This document shows positions 57,291 through 64,000 of a stretch of DNA of 64,000 bases, in pieces. This DNA comes from Candidatus Methylomicrobium oryzae. Its GTDB lineage: Bacteria > Pseudomonadota > Gammaproteobacteria > Methylococcales > Methylomonadaceae. The stretch covers positions 186,001-250,000 of the forward strand of contig NZ_JAERVK010000002.1 of NCBI RefSeq assembly GCF_016745425.1, in the 5' to 3' direction. The notes below the pieces were generated by a model. It did not search any database and had not been told where the DNA came from. It was given only the letters and a program-made list of their open reading frames with translations. The position numbers and the translations under genes are program-made. Numbering within the stretch: the stretch's first letter is position 1; each line of letters starts with the position of its first letter.

Positions 57291-58619
57291 GAGGGTGTCC
57301 TGAATTTTGTGTAAACGGGATTTTATTAACGGTTGAGCGTCCGATCGTCAAATTGAATACTAAACCGATTTAAAGCGGCTTTCCAGTCCTGCAATGGCAT
57401 GGTCCATTTTTTACTGATGTTCATTAGCGCCAGATAGAACAATTTTGATAAAGCCTCGTCGCTGGGAAACGAGCCCCGATTCTTGGTGATTTTCCGTAGG
57501 CTCATATTGACCGACTCGATAGCGTTGGTGGTGTAAATGATCCGGCGAATCTCCGGCGGATAGTCGAAAAATGGGATGATCCGGTCCCAGTTGCGCCGCC
57601 AAATTTGGGCAATTGATGGATAAGCGTCGTTCCATTGCGTCTCGAATTCCTCCAGTTTCTGCTCGGCCTCAGCGACGGTAGCAGACTGGTATATTCGCTT
57701 GAGATCATCGGCAACCTGTTTACGCATTTTCCAACTGACATAGTTTAGACTGTTGCGCACCAGATGCACGATGCATAGCTGGACAGCTGTTTGCGGATAA
57801 ACGGTTTCGATGGCTTCGGGAAAACCTTTCAAGCCATCGACACAAGCAATAAACATATCCTGTACGCCACGATTCTTCATCTCGGTAACCACCTGCAGCC
57901 AGAACTTGACCCCCTCGGTTTGGGCGATCCACAGCCCCAGAACTTCCTTCTCACCATTCAGATTGATGCCAATCGCCAGATAGACAGCTTTCACCCGCAC
58001 CGCACCGGTATCGCGCACTTTGACATGAATGCAATCGAGATAGACGATGGGATAGATCGGTTCGAGCGGACGCGATTGCCAGGCTTTGACTTCATCCGCT
58101 ACCGCGTCGGTGACCGAGGAAATCAGCGAAGGCGAGACCTCGGCACCATAGAGCTCTTCCAGATGACTCTGGATTTCCCGCACCGTCAGTCCACGGGCAT
58201 AGAGCGAAATGATCTTGTCATCGAAGCCCGTCCAGCGGGATTGGTGTTTGGTGATGATTTGCGGCTCGAAGCTGCCATGGCGATCACGCGGAATTTCGAG
58301 CGGTAATTCGCCGAAGTCACCTTTCAGTGTCTTGCGGCTCTTGCCATTGCGGGTATTGCCGACGGCATTGGTGACAGGTTCGTGCTTGGCATGACCCAGG
58401 TGTTCGGTCATTTCGGCTTCCAGTGCCCGTTCAACCAGCGCCTTGGTCAATTGCTTCAACAGGCCGTTTTCGCCAATCAAATCTTCGGGTTTTTGATAGC
58501 CCGAGAGCAAGGTATCGAGCAGTTCGGTCGGGATGGTTTTTGATACGGTCATTTTTTCTCCTTTACGGAACGGTAGTTTCCTACCTAATGGCCCTTTACA
58601 CAAAAATTCTTACACCCTC
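57291..58619 (-). mobile_element. IS256-family insertion sequence, complete
   Basis: 1329 bp from GAGGGTGT (57291) to ACACCCTC (58619). The ends are imperfect inverted repeats: GAGGGTGTCCTGAATTTTGT on the left and, inverted, GAGGGTGTAAGAATTTTTGT on the right, both continuing GTAAA. One transposase gene fills it. Flanks do not match (CGCACCACC left, CGGCCGTG right), so there is no target duplication; the element probably recombined or a deletion followed insertion. Confidence 0.88.
57326..58552 (-). CDS. IS256-family transposase
   Basis: 408 aa. Start MTVSKTIPTELLDTLL (ATG 58552) has an excellent AAAGGAGA site; a longer frame runs into the repeat. DDE transposase (mutator type): first Asp in YLDCIHVKV, second in ACVDGLKGFPEA, Glu in YTTNAIESVNMSLRKI. 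The CIVHLVRNS segment is typical. No internal stops, so probably active. Confidence 0.96.
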   Translation of the reverse strand: MTVSKTIPTELLDTLLSGYQKPEDLIGENGLLKQLTKALVERALEAEMTEHLGHAKHEPVTNAVGNTRNGKSRKTLKGDFGELPLEIPRDRHGSFEPQIITKHQSRWTGFDDKIISLYARGLTVREIQSHLEELYGAEVSPSLISSVTDAVADEVKAWQSRPLEPIYPIVYLDCIHVKVRDTGAVRVKAVYLAIGINLNGEKEVLGLWIAQTEGVKFWLQVVTEMKNRGVQDMFIACVDGLKGFPEAIETVYPQTAVQLCIVHLVRNSLNYVSWKMRKQVADDLKRIYQSATVAEAEQKLEEFETQWNDAYPSIAQIWRRNWDRIIPFFDYPPEIRRIIYTTNAIESVNMSLRKITKNRGSFPSDEALSKLFYLALMNISKKWTMPLQDWKAALNRFSIQFDDRTLNR

Positions 58620-58970
58620 CGGCCGTGCTAAACTGCATTTCTGCCGGGTCAGGAAATGCTTATGTATCAAATCGCTGATGATGCGCTCGACCGGTTCGGA
58701 CAGGCGTCTCTTGCCTTTGCCCCCACTGGATTTGCCGGGAGCCAAATCTGTCACCAAACCTGTGCCTTGTCGATAACGTCTGATTAGCAAGTACACTTGT
58801 CGACGGGACACGCCCAATTGCTCGGCGGCGTCATCGGCCGCCTGACGGCCGATGGGCTCCAATGCCGCCAACGGGGCAATGAAACGAGCCCGTCGACTTG
58901 CCAATTCCCAGGCATCCTCGGACAGTGTGAGCAAACCCTGTTCAATGACAGGAAGTGTATCGGGTTCCAT
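58620..58970 (-). pseudogene. tniA: TniA-like transposase, N-terminal fragment cut by IS256
   Basis: First 117 codons of a Tn5053/Tn402-family transposase (MEPDTLPVIEQGLLTL; HTH at about 50-68, LGVSRRQVYLLIRRYRQGTG; LAPGKSSGGKGKRRLSE; LIHKHFLTRQK). It ends at the IS256 boundary at 58619; a frame into the IS adds a few foreign residues. The DDE core is missing and is not found on the other side of the IS. Confidence 0.85.
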
Positions 58971-59114
58971 GCCTAAACCTCATTTTTGTGCAGAGGAGTT
59001 TTAAGCATAAACCAGCACTGTGCAGATGACTACTGATTTATGATGGCTCAAGAGTCCTCTGCACAAGGCGGTTCTAAACCAATAAAATGGTGCAAACGAC
59101 TTCTGAAAATGACA
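58620..59114. mobile_element. Remnant of a Tn5053/Tn402-family transposon (tniA end)
   Basis: Outer end at 59090-59114, read on the minus strand: TGTCATTTTCAGAAGTCGTT then TGCACC, almost the terminal repeat of Tn5053/Tn402. Inside lie transposase-site-like repeats: TTGTGCAGAGGA (58986-58997), CTGTGCAGATGA (about 59019) and TCCTCTGCACAA (59055-59066). The tniA ATG is 144 bp from the tip. The other half is gone. Confidence 0.8.
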
Positions 59115-59204
59115 GTTTGTCAGGCGGTCACTTTGAGGATAAAACGTCGATCCCTCTCTCTTAAAAACGGGAGGTTACGCTATCGTCACCCCGTCTTCCC
59201 GTAC

Positions 59205-59450
59205 TTAATACGGAAATGGAACTTCGCCCCCTTCACTGAAGGCTTTTCCAATAGTCTCCGATCCTGTATGTATCCATCCATCTTTAATGAATAAGGAAGA
59301 TTGAGATAAAATTGCTGCCCATCCAGCAAGATCGCCAAGACTATTAACCTTTATTTTAGCGATTTCCTGATTAGACAGCTTAATTTTAACCAAACCTGTA
59401 TTGGTCCTGACATTCCAGCCTAAATCATAAGCTTCTACTTTAAGAGTCAT
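59205..59450 (-). CDS. Small hypothetical protein
   Basis: 81 aa, no family recognised. Start at MTLKVEAYDLGWNVRTNTGL (ATG 59450) chosen for the GGGGAT upstream; a MTQDKG start 8 codons earlier and a longer frame to 59654 are alternatives. No signal peptide. AT-rich like its two upstream neighbours. 91 bp from the Tn5053-like end. Confidence 0.5.
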   Translation of the reverse strand: MTLKVEAYDLGWNVRTNTGLVKIKLSNQEIAKIKVNSLGDLAGWAAILSQSSLFIKDGWIHTGSETIGKAFSEGGEVPFPY

Positions 59451-59660
59451 TTTTATCCCCTTATCTTGAGTCATTATTAATTTCCCATTCGTCAAACAAT
59501 TAAGATAATCTGACACCGCCTTTAGTGGGCTTGGCCGAAGCCGAAAAATCATATACTTTGATGAAACTCGTGAAGAAACTTTAGGCCGTATTCCGATTGA
59601 TCGCAATGTTAAGTTTATTTCTTTTAAAGGGAGAGCAAAAAGTATTCTTCTCAACTCTTT

Positions 59661-60497
59661 TTAGAATGGGGGAGGTAAATTACCAGGTGCAGTCCAGCAT
59701 TTTCCTTCGCTGCGTGCCTGTGCTGCGAAGTTAGGATGAACAGTGATCCAAGCAATATCGACACTAACCCAACCTCTACCGTCAAACCATGCTTTCGGAT
59801 CGAAACGCCAAGCAAACGTACCTCCCTTGTCCCCAATGTAACTCCAGTCGGCGCGAACTTTGTTAAGACTATGTCTAATTGTTTCGTGGCGACAGTAAAT
59901 ATAGTTATCAAAGCCCTTGGCCGAATGAGTATTTAGCTTAAATACTTCATTCCCTTCTGAAGAGTAAGAGTTATATGCCTCTTCACCGATAACGGGCAAT
60001 AAAATCCGGAAGCCTTGCATAACGATTTCGGTGGGTAAATCGAATAAATCTTTATCTCCCCGATTCTGATTAACTCTATATACAGAGAGTGCATATTTGC
60101 ATTTATTGCCTCCTATGGTATCCTTTAAAAAGCAATTGGTTGTAGGCTTTTCTGATCTTTCAATTTCTGCCAACAAATTATTCCATTCATATTTTTTCAT
60201 CGTAATTTTGATCTCTTGCTGATCAGATGAATTGATACTCTTCTTAGTCATTTGAGATGCCTGAAGATCAGCTTGAAAACGGCTAGTTTCTTTACATGTG
60301 CGTCCATCGTAATAACTAACAGAGCAGTTAGGGTTAGATGCTCCGCAATATATTACGCCGCATTCACCGCCACACCATGATGGTGACTCGCACTTTTCTC
60401 TGCTTCTATCTGGGCATACAACGCAGTAATCATCAGCTAAAACAGGCATTGTAAAAAATGTAGAGAGTAAAATCGTTCCAAAGATACGAAATGTCAT
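59661..60497 (-). CDS. Secreted Cys-rich hypothetical protein
   Basis: 278 aa with a signal peptide (MTFRIFGTILLSTFFTMPVL, cut near ADD). The mature N-terminus holds eight Cys in about 45 residues (YCVVC, EKC, WCGGEC, YC, NC, TC), likely disulfide-linked. The rest has no motif I know; four more Cys follow. AT-rich relative to the flanking core genes, no homologue recognised. Periplasmic or extracellular. Confidence 0.7.
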   Translation of the reverse strand: MTFRIFGTILLSTFFTMPVLADDYCVVCPDRSREKCESPSWCGGECGVIYCGASNPNCSVSYYDGRTCKETSRFQADLQASQMTKKSINSSDQQEIKITMKKYEWNNLLAEIERSEKPTTNCFLKDTIGGNKCKYALSVYRVNQNRGDKDLFDLPTEIVMQGFRILLPVIGEEAYNSYSSEGNEVFKLNTHSAKGFDNYIYCRHETIRHSLNKVRADWSYIGDKGGTFAWRFDPKAWFDGRGWVSVDIAWITVHPNFAAQARSEGKCWTAPGNLPPPF

Positions 60498-60815
60498 CTT
60501 TAATCTCCTATGTGATGCGATATTAACGGCGCTAGCCGCCTTATCATCCTGTTATCAACGCTATCTCTAGCCCAGCAAATTATTGATTAAATAAGCGAGG
60601 CAAGCGCTAAATTCCTCCTATTTTTGGGAAGGTAGACTTAATTGTTTAACTGTGCCGAAAAATCTTCTTTTGCAAGACGCTGTTAGATTCATTCCAACTG
60701 AATATGGTGTAGGAATGCCCATCTGCCACTTCATAAAAGGGAGTTGCCATTCTTGAAATGGCTACTGGGCATTTCCTACCTATTCGTAAGGCCAGTTTCC
60801 TAATGGTTTGGGGGC
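60498..60815. other. Gene-free stretch with an inverted repeat
   Basis: No gene supported. Holds the imperfect repeat at 60709-60779; the rest is AT-rich. Confidence 0.5.
60709..60779. repeat. Imperfect 25-bp inverted repeat
   Basis: Left arm GTAGGAATGCCCATCTGCCA and right arm TGGCTACTGGGCATTTCCTA pair with a few mismatches and one bulge (GTAGGA...TCCTAC). A REP-like element or a terminator for the PKD gene. Confidence 0.55.
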
Positions 60816-63161
60816 CTACCTCATCTCCTCCAGTAGTGCGATAACGCGGCTAATCTTTTGATGGAATGGTCCCTGAGCCGAACAAGCCGTAACCCAATCA
60901 TTGGCATCTGGGTTGCTAGTTTCGGCACAACCATTGCTCTTCTGTAGCACGTCATTGCGCAGCTTTTCGAGCGCCTCGACAAAATCTTCCTGATCGATAG
61001 AGATCAGCACGGCATTGAGTTTGCTGGTCAGCGCTTTGGGCATATTGGCATTCTTGAACACCCCACTATCAAGGCCATTCAAATAGGTAATAGCCGCTCT
61101 CAGCTCTTGGGTAAGCGCATCTTGCCGCGAGATAGCGGTTATCGTAATATTGCTCGGTTCGCTATTCAGCAGGCCATCATTGACCACCAAGCTCAGGATG
61201 TAATTACCGGGCAGATCGGCAAGAAAGCTGGCATCGACCTGATTAGAGTGACTGAGCAAGGCCTGACTGCCGATAGGCTTTTCAATCATATTCCATTGAT
61301 AGGTCAGCGGATCCAAGTTGGCATCGGTGCTCCCTGCGCCATTCAACAGGACCGTATTCCCAGCCAGTACGGCTTGGTTGCCGCCGGCATCGGCTACCGG
61401 TTTCAGGTTATCGAAACTGATCAGTACCGTATCGGAACCCGCCGCCCCTAAACTGTCCGTCACTCTCAGACTGAGAGCGTAGCTGCCATTAACATCCGCA
61501 ATAAAATGCGGGGTCGCGGTATCGCTATCTATTAATGTCGCAGTGCTGCCCTGGGGCTTGGATGTGAGCGTCCATTGATAAGTAATGGCGTCGCCATCCT
61601 CATCGTAGCTTTGCCGACCATCCAAATGAATCGTAGAACCCACGGTGGTAACGGATTGATCAAGCCCTGCATCGGCCACTGGCGAGGTATTGACCGTACT
61701 TACTTTGACTTGGTCAATGCCGGTCAGACCGCGGGCGTCGGTGACAGTCAAACTGATTAGATAGTCGCCCGCTACATCCGGTGTAAAAGAGGGGGTCACG
61801 GAATTGGCATTTTGCAATTCAGCCGTACTGTTGTCGGGTTTGGAAGCGAATGACCAGGCGTAGGACAGCGGATAGTCGCCATCAGGATCCGAACTGTCAC
61901 CGCCATTGAGCGCCACCGAAACACCGGGATGCCCGGATTGATCTGTGCCGGCCTGGGCGATGGGAGGCTGATTGGTTGGATGGGAGTCCGTCTCCTCGGC
62001 AATAGGCGTCATGCTCAGGTAGCCATTAAGCTTATAGTCTACGAAGGTCAAGCCGGTCACGAACGCTCGGGGATCATTCGGGTCGAGGTTCGCCTCCACT
62101 TCAATGCCGCGAATCGAGAAACGGGCCAGCCCGCCTTCCCTATGCAGATCCCGTTCGAAATCAAAGACCACGCCGCCTTGGATGTCCGCCCCGCTGTCCA
62201 CATATTGGGAGGTAGCGGCATCCCAGAGGAAAAGGTCGTATTTGCCATCGCCAATGCCTTCCGGCAAGAGAATCGATTTGATATTGGACAGCCCGGGATC
62301 CAGTTCATAGTCATAGCCGGTCGCTACGACAGGGTCGACAACACAAACGGCTCGATAGCCGCATGGCGGCAAAGGCAACCGGAACCTGGGCGGCAGACCG
62401 GGTCTGGGAATGGTACCGCCGTCCTCGGGAGGAAGGATCGGATTGTCCGGGGTTCCGACCGGCTCTTGCGTCAGAAATACGCCGGAGGAGGATGTAAAGG
62501 TCACGCCCGGTGGTGTCTCAAGTTTTAGTCTTGCGCCAAAGCTCGCGTGACCACGATCAAGGGAACTATCAGGGAATCCTGAGAGTCCCTCGGACGTTGC
62601 GCTTACTGTCATTTGTACCTGAATACGATCGCCATCCTTTACGGTTATGACACTTGGTAGACCAGATACTGTTGCAGGACTACCTGGGCTAAAAGTAGCC
62701 CATCCTACCTGAGCACCACTAACATGTAGAGCTACCCCGGCCGCTGCCCCATTTCTATTTTCTGTACTTCCGGAAATATCGGGTTCAACATTGAATGTAG
62801 CCGGTGCAGATGCCATACCTTCAGGAAGATGAAATGTCACGTACTCGTCAAAAACGCTCTGGGCACTTGCGTCGCCTTCCCCGCCGCTTGAAACAGCCGA
62901 AGCTAGGACCTGACCAGTTGACATGTTGGCGGCCGCGTGGCCCCATCCGGTCCCGCCTAAACTTGATACAGGTCCGGCGTCGATCTGTTTTTCCGTAGTG
63001 CCATCTCTCTCAGTAAAATTAACAAAAACGCCATTAGGATCATGGGCTTTCAGTGCGGTTGCATTGAGAGCTATCGAATAGTCGGCTAAGCCGATTGTCG
63101 GCATTAGAACAAGTGGGAGGAATAAAGCCAATTTCACAACCAAGCAAAGATTCTTATTCAT
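60816..63161 (-). CDS. Secreted protein with PKD-type repeats
   Basis: 781 aa. Start MNKNLCLVVKLALFLPLVLM (ATG 63161) with AAGGAG upstream; a GTG 6 codons earlier is weaker. Signal peptide, then an unknown N-terminal domain (about 30-240), a Pro-rich linker (PRPGLPPRFRLPLPPC), a middle domain, and three PKD/Ig-like repeats at about 400-495, 496-590 and 591-685 (NQPPIAQAGTDQSG, NTSPVADAGLDQS, LKPVADAGGNQAV; each ends YxLSLxVTD-like). The C-terminal 90 residues are helical with two Cys. Cell-surface or exported; ligand unknown. AT-rich flanks suggest acquisition. Confidence 0.8.
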   Translation of the reverse strand: MNKNLCLVVKLALFLPLVLMPTIGLADYSIALNATALKAHDPNGVFVNFTERDGTTEKQIDAGPVSSLGGTGWGHAAANMSTGQVLASAVSSGGEGDASAQSVFDEYVTFHLPEGMASAPATFNVEPDISGSTENRNGAAAGVALHVSGAQVGWATFSPGSPATVSGLPSVITVKDGDRIQVQMTVSATSEGLSGFPDSSLDRGHASFGARLKLETPPGVTFTSSSGVFLTQEPVGTPDNPILPPEDGGTIPRPGLPPRFRLPLPPCGYRAVCVVDPVVATGYDYELDPGLSNIKSILLPEGIGDGKYDLFLWDAATSQYVDSGADIQGGVVFDFERDLHREGGLARFSIRGIEVEANLDPNDPRAFVTGLTFVDYKLNGYLSMTPIAEETDSHPTNQPPIAQAGTDQSGHPGVSVALNGGDSSDPDGDYPLSYAWSFASKPDNSTAELQNANSVTPSFTPDVAGDYLISLTVTDARGLTGIDQVKVSTVNTSPVADAGLDQSVTTVGSTIHLDGRQSYDEDGDAITYQWTLTSKPQGSTATLIDSDTATPHFIADVNGSYALSLRVTDSLGAAGSDTVLISFDNLKPVADAGGNQAVLAGNTVLLNGAGSTDANLDPLTYQWNMIEKPIGSQALLSHSNQVDASFLADLPGNYILSLVVNDGLLNSEPSNITITAISRQDALTQELRAAITYLNGLDSGVFKNANMPKALTSKLNAVLISIDQEDFVEALEKLRNDVLQKSNGCAETSNPDANDWVTACSAQGPFHQKISRVIALLEEMR

Positions 63162-63914
63162 TTTATCTCCTTGTTTCACACTTTGGTTTTATGCTTTTTA
63201 TATTCCTATTTAAATGTCGATTGATTCTAATTTGATAAGAAATAATTTAATAATTATAAATAATGATATATATAAGATAATGAATAGATATAATTCATAA
63301 TCATCACCAAAAAGGTAAATGCTAATATTTTGCCGCTTAATAAGGGGCTTTATTGGCTTTTTTAGATCCCTATCATCAGCCTCGGTCGAGTACAGTCAAT
63401 CCTTTGTCAGTATGAGACGGGTGGGTACGCATTATTTGCACTATGCTCACTCTCAGTTAATCTAATTTCTAACCGATGTTATCGGGCTGTTCTCAATTAA
63501 AGTGGGCTCATTCTCGTTTGATGTGGGCGGGAGCGCTTCGATATTCTCGGCTAATGGGGTCACTAAAAACGGATGTTATCGAGCCACTACAGGTATGGCT
63601 TATTTTTTATTTGGTGTGTAGATATTCTCCAGATAAAATCAGAGAACGGCATCGGTCATTTGACTGAAATTGCAATACAAGCGGGCGATTTGGTTTCTGT
63701 TCCCCCTCTTGAAAGGCAAGTTATCCGAACGAGTGTGGAAAATAAAATGGCCGTCTTTGCTTTTTTGCCAGGCAAGCCGATGCGTCCGATGAATCCGCTC
63801 CGCCAAGCTTGGATGAGAGCCCCCGTTTCTTGACCGGATATTGGCTCTGATGGTTAGCTTTATCAGATCCTGCCCAAACCTGTTTGCGGGCTTACCGTCC
63901 GATGGGGGATCCAT
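63162..63914. other. AT-rich gene-free stretch with repeat cluster
   Basis: No convincing gene. 63200-63300 is strongly AT-rich, a likely promoter area for the PKD gene. 63451-63564 has four degenerate 20-bp repeats. ORFs at 63639-63914 (minus) and 63655-63833 (plus) resemble nothing and are left out. Confidence 0.5.
63451..63584. repeat. Cluster of degenerate short repeats, transposon-end-like
   Basis: Four units begin TCTC at 63451, 63491, 63512 and 63545 (TCTCAATTAAAGTGGGCTCA, TCTCGTTTGATGTGGGCGGG, TCTCGGCTAATGGGGTCACT and a weaker first one). A second pair, ACCGATGTTATCGGGC (63471-63486) and ACGGATGTTATCGAGC (63569-63584), flanks three of them. Such tandem sites are seen at ends of large insertion sequences. 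Confidence 0.45.
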
Positions 63915-64000
63915 ATGGCAATGAATGATGGAAAGCTGGATGCCTTGATTCAGCAGATTTATGACGCGGCGCTGGAGGATGCGCTATGGCCCGCCCTCAT
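63915..64000 (+). CDS. Probable LuxR-type regulator, first 28 codons
   Basis: Cut by the right edge. From ATG 63915 (GGGGGAT 8 nt upstream) it reads MAMNDGKLDALIQQIYDAAL and on to EDALWPALI. The pattern IYDAALxxxLWP is the usual N-terminus of a family of LuxR-type (C-terminal helix-turn-helix) regulators. The HTH itself would lie outside the window. A second ATG two codons on is possible. Confidence 0.6.
   Translation, partial: MAMNDGKLDALIQQIYDAALEDALWPAL

Noticed and set aside
63639-63914. 91-aa minus-strand ORF before the LuxR-type gene
   Set aside because: No recognised motif and no clear ribosome site.

Overview
The window is GC-rich gammaproteobacterial chromosome. Gene order (rsmB-fmt-def, dprA-smg-topA, nrdR-ribD-ribE-ribBA-ribH-nusB-thiL-pgpA, rpoN-hpf-rapZ, lpt/kds/mla, murA-hisG-hisD, TPP riboswitch-thiC) is that of a free-living gammaproteobacterium. 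Overall style suggests a Methylococcales-type methanotroph, but no methane-oxidation gene is present, so the genus is an inference only.

Layout. 1-467: start of a secreted trypsin-like protease running off the left edge. 661-7438 (minus): ntrX, ntrY, a DUF4390 gene, rsmB, fmt and def. 7511-9754: an accessory insertion between def and the divergent lysM-dprA-smg-topA-grx block; it holds a decayed tyrosine integrase and one AT-richer orphan gene. 15.2-19.6 kb (minus): a small PA3496-type gene and a 1230-residue multidomain flavin/iron-sulfur oxidoreductase. 20.3-29.4 kb (plus): the riboflavin operon, nusB, thiL, pgpA, a glycerophosphodiesterase, a beta-CASP nuclease-like protein and a fungal-type cytosine deaminase. 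29.5-36.9 kb (minus): a CHASE-GAF-GGDEF-EAL protein, an aldehyde dehydrogenase and RNase E. 37.4-41.9 kb (plus): rluC, a HAD phosphatase, a SohB-like peptidase, a PepSY peptide, an OmpR-type regulator without a kinase, and a Mut7-C protein. 42.1-48.2 kb (minus): rapZ, hpf, rpoN, lptB, lptA, lptC, kdsC, kdsD. 48.4-54.1 kb (plus): mlaF-E-D and a STAS protein, murA, hisG, hisD. 54.2-56.2 kb: TPP riboswitch and thiC.

56.2-64 kb is a mobile and accessory region: REP-like palindromes beside a REP-associated tyrosine transposase (RAYT) gene broken by one stop codon; an intact IS256-family element; the tniA-end remnant of a Tn5053/Tn402-family transposon cut by that IS; three AT-richer genes of unknown function (two secreted, one a PKD-repeat protein); and the first codons of a probable LuxR-type regulator.

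Functional themes are nitrogen/redox signalling (NtrY/NtrX, RpoN, RapZ), outer-membrane assembly (Lpt, Kds, Mla) and cofactor synthesis (riboflavin, thiamine). Several familiar proteins lack key parts: NtrX has lost its sigma54-remodelling motifs, the RibA half of RibBA lacks its zinc cysteines, the GGDEF domain reads GGDQF, mlaC is missing from the mla cluster and ptsN from the rpoN cluster.
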